Shown one piece after another: positions 10,764-19,799 of a DNA stretch of 64,000 nucleotides. The DNA lies in assembly GCA_001695595.3 (NCBI GenBank), contig MBPM02000010.1, positions 434,001 to 498,000 on the forward strand, in the 5' to 3' direction. The first letter of the stretch is position 1, and every line of letters begins with the position of its first letter. Origin of the DNA: Plasmopara viticola. Its lineage: Eukaryota > Oomycota > Peronosporomycetes > Peronosporales > Peronosporaceae. The notes below the pieces were generated by a model. That model searched no databases and had not been told where the DNA came from. It was given only the letters and a program-made list of their open reading frames with translations. Both the position numbers and the translations under genes were made by a program.

Positions 10764-11654
10764 ATGTGGACAGCTACGCGTCTGCAGAACTTGTCGATTG
10801 AGCTCATTATCAGCATCAGTCTCTGCTTCGCACTTATGCCAGCGGCTGATCAACCCAACAATCGAAGTAATCTCATTTTCAGATCCCACTTTAAGCCTCA
10901 GCTCCTCTCTACCCACAACAACGCGGCCCTCACCGAAGATGCGTTGAAGAGCCATGATGAATCGAAGCAATACACAACCGCCAATGGCAACAGCGACGAA
11001 GAAGCAAGGGTCTCTAAGAAAATTTTCGATGCGTTAGGTCCTGTCATTAATACATTACGAAAAGAAGGAACTTCGAGTCTCACGGAACCTCTTCTACAGA
11101 CCGATGCCAAGATCGGAGAAGGTGACAAAAAGCTGGTGAAACACCTACAAGCGATGACTACGCGCACTGAAGCACAGGATAGCGCATTGGTTGCTGCAAT
11201 TGAGACACTTCGTAATTCAGAGGATCCATCCGACCGGACCTTTGGCGACTTTGAGCTTATAAACGTGTTGAAAAATCCAGCGTTGGCCGAGGCAGTATAT
11301 GAGAATTGGTTCAGCAGGAAAGAACCTCCACTTGCAGTCATTAAAAGTTTGGACCCATCTTTCACTGACAGCAACCCAGAGAGCCGTTTAAAATTCCTCG
11401 AGCACCATTTAGCATTGACATGGCTGTCGTACGTCGGGTTTTGTTGGAAGCACAATAGATTCGAATTCAATGAAGAGAACTTGTATCAGTTTTTTGAAGA
11501 AGCGCATTTGAGTCAAGAGGCTATGGCAGCGTTGCTTTATGACGCGCGAAAAAATCCTTATGGTCGGGTGGTTATTGACAGGATGCAGCGTAAGCACACA
11601 TCCTGGTCCAACGATCTGGCGAATTATATTTTTTCAAGGAGTTTTTGGCACTAA
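10764..11654 (+). CDS. Secreted WY-type RXLR-like effector, unit 2 copy
   Basis: A 296-aa protein colinear with the unit 1 effector: same signal peptide, same QLLS at 46-49, DEEAR at 78-82 and the same W/Y helices. Replacements cluster after the signal peptide and near the C-terminus (for example SKKIFDALGPV in place of LEEILDALGPV, and SPLAV to PPLAV). The start is the ATG equivalent to 3651. The leader is shortened by the deletion beside S2, so its promoter spacing differs from unit 1. As in unit 1, the frame stops just after the helix containing the second WY tryptophan. Function inside the host cell is inferred from the family. Confidence 0.8.
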   Translation: MWTATRLQNLSIELIISISLCFALMPAADQPNNRSNLIFRSHFKPQLLSTHNNAALTEDALKSHDESKQYTTANGNSDEEARVSKKIFDALGPVINTLRKEGTSSLTEPLLQTDAKIGEGDKKLVKHLQAMTTRTEAQDSALVAAIETLRNSEDPSDRTFGDFELINVLKNPALAEAVYENWFSRKEPPLAVIKSLDPSFTDSNPESRLKFLEHHLALTWLSYVGFCWKHNRFEFNEENLYQFFEEAHLSQEAMAALLYDARKNPYGRVVIDRMQRKHTSWSNDLANYIFSRSFWH

Positions 11655-11918
11655 TCGAATTAAGTCAGCATCTCGAAGCACCTTCGCTGAACGCATGGCT
11701 CAAGCATGTCGCAGTCCGATTTCGTAACGCCACGAAACGTAGAAATAAAAAATGAGTTTCTGGAAATTGAATATCGTCGATTCAAACCGAATGTTGAAAT
11801 TAGTTATCGATGGTATAGAGTAAGAAATAAGAAGATTGCTCCTACTTTGCATGAGGTGCTTCAGTCGCGAACTCAATCTATTTTAGCGGGACAAGAATTC
11901 GATCGTCGGTATTGGTAA
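11645..11918 (+). pseudogene. Out-of-frame effector 3' remnant, unit 2
   Basis: Homologous to 4532-4807. Here the frame is itself broken: one frame carries the APSLNAWLKHVAVRF helix and stops at about 11753, while the downstream part (EIEYRRFKPNVE through EFDRRYW) continues in another frame to 11918. This is further decay than in unit 1 and agrees with this segment no longer being translated. Confidence 0.6.
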
Positions 11919-13219
11919 AAGATCGTACTTCGATTTTTCTTAAACGTCGTTTCACGTCAGTTCCTACCAGTGCCTGACATTTTTGTTGATGCACTATTGT
12001 TTCGTGAAAGTATCCATGTGGCACCAGCCTTCCACCATCCAAAGCGCTAGTGCGCTGTAACCATGCAGACACTCGCGTATCCGAGATTCAAGAAACTATA
12101 AATCAACAGGGTTGTGCAAACAACTGGGTCGATTAATCACGCTACCTCTTTAATGATGTGAGCACTGACGAAGACTTACCGCATCCTCTTACTTCTTCGT
12201 ACCCTACGTTGACAGGTAGGTAATCATAACGCAAGTGTACCTCATGCGGATCAGTAGAAGCAAACAGCATCAGAGTCTTGGCACAGCTCGTTATGTGCAA
12301 TCTCGTTGGAAGAGGAAGCTATGGCAGCGATAGCCCTACCAACATGCAAGGCTGAGAGAAAGACGTTATTTATCGGCAGCTGTCGTTGGCTTTAAAAATC
12401 TCCACGAACAAAACAGCGCAATGTGCAACAAAGTCTATTTTTTGCGAGGACGTGATTCATGCACTGGAATGAAATAAAGCTACATCGAATGCGATGTCAA
12501 ATGCTATGCGTACGACATTCAATGTGTAAAACTGAACATGTGCTGATAATATTGTTTACATTTTCTAAAGTGCAAAGCGCACGAGACAAATGTGATGATT
12601 AGTTATGCGGGACGCTTCTTGCCATTACAAAAGTGTCAGAGCAAGACTAATCGGAAAACAAACTTGCACTCATTGTGGCTCCGACATGGTGCAGAGTACG
12701 ATCGAGCTTCGCCAGACCAGTACGCTGCACGCAAACTCGTATTGCAGACAGACAGCGACGCGCACGACTGTTTGTTGTAGAAGGCGAATTGAAAAAGAGA
12801 GGCTGTCGAAGAAAAGCTGACATTTTTGAACGTCTCAGACAGCAACGCACGAAGGGTACGAAACACAACTAATGAAGCGTAGTCGTTTGAATGATTCTTT
12901 TCGTGCATACTCGAACGGAATGTCGTGTTCTGTCCAACAGGTACGGGTATAGATGATTATGAAGTTCCTAACCTTAAAGTCGTGCATATAAAGGATGAGC
13001 CATGAGTTTGGGCTCATGTGATACTATAAAGCGCCGCGCCATATATGGAAAAATCGACATTATTCATTGCTGCTCAGACATCCTTTTCTATCCCTTGCCA
13101 ATAAAGAAATGTTGCAAACGCAGAGCTACGGCCCTCGCGGTCAGATATTGACAAGCACAGCCAAAGCCAAGCAACATGCTTCTTACTCTTGTCGGCGTCC
13201 ACGGCGAATTTTGATATAA
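11919..13219. other. Unit spacer downstream of effector, copy 2 (left part)
   Basis: Non-coding, colinear with 4808-6160. Just before the LINE insertion, about 45 bp present in unit 1 ('gcaacgactgatgatcattg' and following) are missing here. No gene seen. Confidence 0.65.
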
Positions 13220-13232
13220 ATAGTGGACTTCC

Positions 13233-14339
13233 TTTTCGGAAAAGATTGGGGTGACGCCCTCCTTCCAAGCGCGGGGGCTAAATGCTCGCGCGCTTCGGGC
13301 AGGTGCTCTCGGGCATCTGCAGGTCTCTAACGAGTCTCACCCTCGACGCGACGGTCTCCAGCACTAGGCCAAACCCCCTTCCACGCCCTTAACCGCGCCA
13401 ACCGCATCCGGATTGGCTCCTTTAATGTGAATTCTCTAGGTTCGAAGCGCAAGAAGCACGAAACACTCCCCAAAGATCTCCGGCGCTACCGCGTCGATAT
13501 CCTTGGCCTCCGAGAAACCAAGATCTACGATAGAGGTGAGCACCGCATTGATGACTTCCTTCTAACCCTGAAAAAAAAAAAAAGAAAAAACGAAGCCAAG
13601 ACCGAAGTCACCGAAATCCGCCGCCACTGCAACCCGTCCGGCGCCACTCGACACGCCCGATCCCGAGAAGAAACCTGGCGCCACACTAAGAAGCTCGGAA
13701 CACTCCTCGGCGATATTGAAGATTTATCCCGACGCAAGTCCCTGGCCACCCTCGCGCTTCACCGCCTCTGGTCCGTCTGGCACCGCCCCACGCTCATCTC
13801 ACCCAAGACCCGCATTCGACTGTACAGAGCTTCACGGCCTCGAGAGTTTCCATCGCCGCCAGCTTCGCTACGCTCTTGGCTATCGCTACCCACGACACAT
13901 TTCGAATGCAAGACTCTACGACCTCTGTGATGAGCGGCCGCTGAGACTACGACTGACACAAGCTCGCTGGCGCCTGTTTGGCCATGTACTTCGCCGCAAT
14001 CCCGACTTCCAGCAAATCTCCAGATGCGTGCCTACTTCTTCTCCACCGCAGCAAAATGGCGCGAACGTCCCCGGACCACGCTCCCCTCAACACTCAACCA
14101 CGACCTTGTTTCCTGTGGCTCCGGCTCTCGACTCCGGACAGCACAAGACCTCGAAGTGGTACGTACCCTTGCACAAGACCGAAAGAAATGGAAGACCTTC
14201 ACGACCTCGGTGCTGGATGCACTGCCCGCCGAACGAGACCCGACGTATGCGGACACCACTCTATGCCGTGAACTAGCCAGACTGAGCCTAGCACGTGCAT
14301 AAGTTGGCAACGCGATAACGTAATACATTACATTACATT
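13233..14339 (+). mobile_element. Internally deleted LINE (APE-type non-LTR retrotransposon)
   Basis: A 1.1-kb insertion with a 13-bp target-site duplication, atagtggacttcc, at 13220-13232 and 14340-14352. Units 1 and 3 have the unoccupied site (about 6160-6172 and 19096-19108). The 5' ~140 bp are the same as in the SINE-like elements. The tail is made of ATTAC repeats. Between them lies a shortened retrotransposon reading frame (next entry). Because it shares both ends with the ~320-bp elements, it is the link between those and a full-length autonomous parent, which is not in this window. Confidence 0.93.
13391..14302 (+). pseudogene. LINE polyprotein remnant (endonuclease start, RT end, C-terminus)
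   Basis: The left part encodes RIGSFNVNSLGS and RRYRVDILGLRETKI, typical of the start of the APE endonuclease of LINEs. At an A-rich tract (about 13570-13590) the frame jumps to KKLGTLLGDIEDLSRRKSLA and HRLWSVWHR, the far end of the reverse transcriptase and thumb. A second small deletion with a frame change leads to HRRQLRYALGYRYPRHISN and RWRLFGHVLRRNP, the usual post-RT region. After another frame change the C-terminus ends in ERDPTYADTTLCRELARLSLARA in frame up to the stop at 14302. The catalytic core of the RT is absent, so it cannot mobilise itself. Several ancestral parts are identified by motif only. Confidence 0.85.
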
Positions 14340-14352
14340 ATAGTGGACTTCC

Positions 14353-14640
14353 GAATTGATCAGCTTACAAAAAACACTTTCTGGAGTGCTCCAATTTATT
14401 ACTCGCATATTGCCCATTTTTCTGGCCACGTTAAGTCTTTCAAATTAATTATGTGTTGCTGCATTCCGATCCATTGGCGTTTGAGCACTGTTATCGGCAA
14501 CTATGGGGCATCTAAATTTTTGTGGGACATTCTTAGAGAAAGCATTGATTGAAAGAGGTATCCTTAGAAATAATTAAATTTTTATCGCTTACAAAGCGTA
14601 ATATACCTAAATTCTCTGATCCAGAGACTTTGCAAACGGC
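14353..14640. other. Unit spacer, copy 2 (right part after LINE)
   Basis: Continuation of the unit 2 spacer after the LINE, colinear with about 6173-6479 of unit 1. Non-coding. Confidence 0.6.
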
Positions 14641-15118
14641 TGAAGCACCAGGTTTAAATTCGCTTTTCTTGAAAGCGGTAGAACTTCTCGGTACAATCAA
14701 CTTTATTGTGCTCCCAACAATACCCGACGTACGACAGCTACGGCAAATCTGAGCGGTGCTTTAAAAGATCTTGAAGGCCGCTTTCTAGGCTGCTGTCCGT
14801 GTAATATCGGTCCAAAAGATTTACGGCTGTTAGTGGAGATATTTTGTTGTTGAAACATTTCTTAGAACTGCCTTAAGAAAAAGTTCCGGTCGGATGGATC
14901 CTCTAATTCACGAATTGTCTTAGTTGCAGCGATTTAATTAACTTTCCTGTGCTTTAATCCGCGATCTGATCCCGTGAAGGTGTTTTACGAGCTTTTTATT
15001 ACCGCTTACGATCGTGGCATCGGTCTGAAGAAGAGGTTAGGTGAGACTCGAAGTTTTCTCGCCGTGTAAATTGTGATGATGGGTCCTTGTTTCCTCGCCG
15101 CTGTTGCCACTGGCGGCC
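14641..15118 (-). pseudogene. Inverted, decayed effector paralogue, unit 2
   Basis: Second copy of the minus-strand effector relic at 6480-6975, with the same disabling changes plus a ~20-bp deletion near 14880. It also ends abruptly where array 3 begins, so this junction was present before duplication. Confidence 0.85.
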
Positions 15119-15124
15119 TAATAT

Positions 15125-15822
15125 TACTTACCGATACGTCCTTTCAATTGGTCTAGACATGAACAGACGCAATTGAGCCTCAACGCAGTGTATATTTATT
15201 TTTTGAAGCGCAGAGACGCTGTACGGCCACAGATACGTTCTATCTATCGGTATAGACATGTACAGACGCAATAGAGCCTCAACGCAGTGTATAGACATGC
15301 ACAGACGCAATAGAGCCACAACAAGTGTATAGTCATTGTTTTGAAGCGTTGAGACGCTGTACGGCCACAGATAAGTTATTTCTATCGGTCTAGACATTCC
15401 CAGACGCAATAGAGATACAACGCAGTGTATGGTCATTCTTTTGAAGCGCTGAGACGCTGTACGGACACAGATACGTCCTTTCTATCGGTCGAGACATGCA
15501 CAGACGCAGTAGAGCTACCCGCATTGTATGTTTATTGTTTTATAGCACTGAGACGCTGTACGCCACAGATACGTCTTTTCTGTCGGTCGAGACATGCACA
15601 GACGCAGTAGAGCCACAACGCAATGTATATTCATTGTTTTGAAACACTGAGACGCTGTATGGCCAAAAACGTCCTTTTTATCGGTCTAGACATGCACAGA
15701 CGCAATAGACACAACGCAGTGTATAGTCATTCTTTCAAGCGATGGGACGCTGTATGGCCATCATACTTCCTTTCTATCGGTCTAGACATGCACAGACGCA
15801 GTAGAGCCACAACGCAGTGGAG
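15125..15822 (+). repeat. Tandem repeat array 3
   Basis: About seven forward ~99-bp units. The first and last units match those of array 2, while most of the middle is absent. This fits unequal exchange within the array. A short partial unit is present around 15290-15310, where the 'acatgcacagacgcaatagagcc' block repeats early. Confidence 0.92.
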
Positions 15823-17650
15823 CTCAACAAAATCAAGAAGAGGCTTGGTAGATCGGCATAGTAAAGTAGCGATCACAAAATCTGAACATGAGACTAACTT
15901 TTATGTTAAGCAATCTTGAGAGAAACTCACAGTGCAAGGAGCGAAACTTCGACTATAGAGTGTGGTTTTGTACTTGGTGATAGTGCGATATTACGGGACC
16001 TACCTGCCTGATATAAGTGTATGTCAAGATCGTTTTGGTTTCAAAAAAAATTGCTGCTTGACACTGGAAGGCCTTCGAAACAGGAGCTTTGTAATGTTCT
16101 TAGATCTTTCTTTCGTGCAAAAGTCAAAGCCGAAGTGGCTCGAAGAATTGCATTATCCATTACACACCGTCAAAAATGTTAACAAATAGTGATGCATTGT
16201 ACAAGCTTATGATGAGCTGGATACGGCCACTATCCTGGCAGAGATACTAACAGTTGGAAAGAATGTGGGACGAAAGAACACGGTAGTATATACGATATAC
16301 AGCGCTCTTAACTTTTTTATTGACATATTTACCCAACTCATTAGTTGAGAGATTGACATACTTTGACCGTGGTCAGAACTTCAAGTGGCATTACCCTGCA
16401 GTAAATAGCTCTATCCCGAAAGCTCTAAAGCGTATTAGTGTTGTTTTTTTTCCGCTGAATTAATCGGTACGGCCTAAAAGATTAAGTCTTCGTACCCTGT
16501 TGAGATCGAAAACCTGTAACCCATTTCTTTTGGGACAGAATTTTGGAGTGGTTTTCAAGTTAATGCGCTCGACATTTTTCGGCACTACTGCTTTTTCGGT
16601 ACAGAAGATGTTGGGTGCTTCATTGAGAAGCATGGCCCACGAATAGATTATGCTATGTGTTGGGCTGTTTTGAATAGGTCGGTTTTAAAAGTCCAAAAAG
16701 ACTTTAGACAGTGACGTGGTCTGAGTGGTGACTTGCACAGCTATGATTCGATTTAAGAAGAGGTGACTTGACTAACACAGACCATGCCAGACACGAAAGG
16801 ATCGCTCAGTGCCGTCTGTGATGCATCTCATTTTACTGCCGGCAGGAAAAAGCATCAAGCATGGTTTTTTTTAGCACTAGATCGTTTAACATAATCGCCC
16901 GATGCTCTCAATTCGGCAAGAACAGCTCATGTTTGCAGACGTCTCTTACAATTGCCTCATCGATCTGCAAGCAACGCTTGCAAGATTGATTAGTTATGTA
17001 GAGCACCAAAAGCCCTGTCGACGTGTGATTGTCTGGTGGGAATCGACAAAGCTGGGTTTGCCTCCGACATGCTCACGCTAATTGGTCATCGTCGTATTCC
17101 CGTGGCTAATTAAACTACTGGTTGGCCGTACAATTTCGGATTTTTTTATTTTCGGCATTGGCGCGAGGAACAACTCAACCGTGATTAGACGGTATAAATA
17201 TTCAGTAAATTCCCCTTCAACTGGCCGATAGCTTGAAGGCGTACTTCTTTCATACATCTTATCCAAACAACATAAACCGCAGACCGCTTGACAGGCCCTG
17301 ATTACCCTGAACAAAAGGATATATCGATTTCGAAATTTCTATAATGTTTATCAGTATGTTGTGCAACCTTTTGTTCAGCCAACAGAAGCTAGCTAATGTC
17401 GGCTTCATATAACGACTCGTTGCACGTAGTGAGAGCACTGTTAAAATGTCGCTCGGCCCACGGATTTTTTTTGCCTAAATCGTATTCGGATCCATATACA
17501 CTCAAAAATATTTGCTATTGCTTCAAAAGCGCTTTTCTGCTACCACATTCGAAGACTGGCGGATTTCACGCGCTGTGTCGCTCCTACAGTGCATCGGCAT
17601 CCGAAAGTCCATTAGCATCGTTGATATCAGTCTTCACTTATCGTAGTCTG
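15823..17650. other. Conserved unit spacer, copy 3, including an empty SINE site
   Basis: Third copy of the spacer, non-coding. At 17640-17650 it contains atcgtagtctg once, followed by 'tttttgtacggtagttgg', exactly the sequence flanking S1 in unit 1. It is the unoccupied target site of the S1/S2 insertion. Confidence 0.8.
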
Positions 17651-17815
17651 TTTTTGTACGGTAGTTGGTGTATTTGCCATCAATTTTGGTGTTGTCTACG
17701 AATTTCGCACACCAGCTACTTTGCATACATTTTGCCAGCTCCATTTTTGCTTATCTTCATAAAGAAATCCTTTAGTATTTGATTGATAGGCCAAGAAATA
17801 AACGTCGCATCCAAA

Positions 17816-18604
17816 ATGTGGACAGCTACGCGTCTGCAGATCTTGTCGATTGAGCTCATTATCTGCATCAGCCTGTGCTTCGCTTTTTTGCCAGCGGCTG
17901 ATCAACCCAACAATCGGAGTGATGTCATTTCCGGATCCCACTTTAAGCCTCAGCTCCTCTCTACCCACAACAACGCGGCCCTCACCGAAGATGCGTTGAA
18001 GAGTCACGATAAATCAAAGCAATACACGACCGCCAATAACCACAGCGACAAAGAAGCAAGGGTCTTTAAGGAAATTTTCGATGCTTTAGGTCCTGTCATT
18101 AATACATTACGAGGAGAAGGAACTTCGAGTCTCACGGAACCACTTCTACAGACCGATGCCAAGATCGGAGAAGGTGACAAAAAGCTGGTGAAACACCTAC
18201 AAGCGATGACTACGCGCACTGAAGCACAGGATAGCGCATTGGTTGCTGCAATTGAGACACTTCGTAATTCAGAGGATCCATCCGACCGGACCTTTGGCGA
18301 CTTTGAGCTTATAAACGTGTTGAAAAATCCAGCGTTGGCCGAGGTAGTATATGAGAATTGGTTCAGCAGGAAAGAACCTCCACTTGCAGTCATTAAAAGT
18401 TTGGACCCATCTTTCACTGACAGCAACCCAGAGAGCCGTAAAAAATTTCTCGAGCACCATTCAGCATTGACATGGCTGTCGTACGTCGGGTATTGTTGGA
18501 AGCACAATAGATTCGGATTCAATGAAGAGGACTTGTATCAGTTTTTTGGAGAAGCGCATTTGAGTAAAGAGGCTATGGCAGGGTTGCTATATGACGCACG
18601 ATAA
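17816..18604 (+). CDS. Truncated secreted WY-type effector, unit 3 copy
   Basis: A 262-aa version of the unit 1 effector with the same signal peptide and first W/Y helices (W182, W220, Y223). It ends at ...YDAR because codon 263, Lys in unit 2, is TAA here. Beyond it the frame stays open and still resembles units 1 and 2 for over 20 codons, so the stop is recent. The motif after the signal peptide has become DKEAR. The core W-Y bundle before the stop could still fold, so this may be a shortened effector instead of a dead gene. The promoter has no SINE insertion, unlike units 1 and 2. Confidence 0.7.
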   Translation: MWTATRLQILSIELIICISLCFAFLPAADQPNNRSDVISGSHFKPQLLSTHNNAALTEDALKSHDKSKQYTTANNHSDKEARVFKEIFDALGPVINTLRGEGTSSLTEPLLQTDAKIGEGDKKLVKHLQAMTTRTEAQDSALVAAIETLRNSEDPSDRTFGDFELINVLKNPALAEVVYENWFSRKEPPLAVIKSLDPSFTDSNPESRKKFLEHHSALTWLSYVGYCWKHNRFGFNEEDLYQFFGEAHLSKEAMAGLLYDAR

Positions 18605-18810
18605 AATCCTTATGGTCAGGTGGTTCTTGACAGGATGCAGAGTACGGACAGATCCTGGTCCGACGATCTGGCGTTATATTTTGTTTTAATGAGAATGGAT
18701 GATACTGAGTCAAATTTTTGGCACTAATCGAGTTAAGTCAGCATCTCGAAGCACCTTCGCTGAACGTATGGCTCGAGCATGTCGCAGTCCGATTTCGTAA
18801 CGCCACGAAG
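18605..18810 (+). pseudogene. Untranslated effector 3' remnant and deletion junction, unit 3
   Basis: Continuation of effector homology past the TAA (NPYGQVVLDRMQ in the original frame), then about 28 bases unlike the other units ('aatgagaatggatgatactg'). Then comes the start of the second-module remnant. At about 18810/18811 'cgccacgaag' joins 'ccgtgtatatataggatgag', which in unit 1 lies about 1.25 kb further on (near 5874). Unit 3 has thus deleted that segment. Confidence 0.75.
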
Positions 18811-19409
18811 CCGTGTATATATAGGATGAGCTATGAGTTTGGGCTCATGTGATATTCTAATGCGCTGCGCCAGATATAAAAAAATCGACATTATTCATTG
18901 CTGCTAAGACATCCTTTTCTATCCCTTGCCAATAATTAAATGCTGCAAACGCAGAGCTACGGCCCTCGCGGTCAGATATTGACAAGCACAGCCAAAGCCA
19001 AGCAATTTGCTTCTTCCTCTTGTCGGCGTCCACGGCGCAACGACTGATGATCATTGTTTGGTACTGCCGAGACCAAGGTCAAAATTTGTTATAAATAGTG
19101 AACTTCCGAATTGATCAGTTTACAAAAAACATTTTCTGGAGTTCTCCTATCTATTACTATTGCCCATTTTTCTGGCCACGTAAAGTCTTTCAGATAAATT
19201 TTGTGTTGCTGCATTCCGATGCATCGGCATTTGAGTATTGTAATTGGCAACTATGGGACATCTAAATTTTTGTGGGACATTCTTAGTGGAGACGCGACCG
19301 AATATAGAGAAAGCATTGAGGTATTCTTAGAAATAATTAAATTTTTATCGCTTACAAAACGTAACAGACCTGAGTTCTCTGATTCGGAGATTTTGCAAAC
19401 GGCTGAAGC
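18811..19409. other. Unit spacer, copy 3
   Basis: Non-coding, colinear with about 5874-6479 of unit 1. It includes the unoccupied LINE target (about 19096-19108, one mismatch). Confidence 0.65.
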
Positions 19410-19799
19410 ACCAAATTTGAATTCAAATCGGTACTACTTCTCGGTACAATCATCTTTTTTGTGCTCCTAACAATACCCGACGTACGACAGCTACGGCAAA
19501 TCTGAACGGTGCTTTTAAAAATCTTGAAGGCCGCTTTCTAGGCTGCTGTCCGTGTAATATCGGCCCAAAAGATTTACGGCTGTTGGTGGAGATATTTTGC
19601 TGTTGAAACATTTCTTAGAATATCCTTAAGAAAGGTATATACTGAAGGTGCCAAAGTTTCGGTCGGATGGATCCTCTAATTCACGAATTGTCTTAGTTGT
19701 GTTGATATAATTAACTTTCCTGTGCTTTAATCCGCGATCTGATCCCTTGAAGGTGTTTTACGAGCTTTTTATTACCGCTTACGATCGTGGCATCGGTCT
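19410..19799 (-). pseudogene. 3' half of inverted effector paralogue, unit 3
   Basis: Same minus-strand relic as in units 1 and 2, but similarity stops sharply at 19799, after 'gtggcatcggtct'. In units 1 and 2 it continues into 'gaagaagaggttaggtgaga'. The missing 5' half is found in the opposite orientation at 26038-26352. No array follows. Confidence 0.82.
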
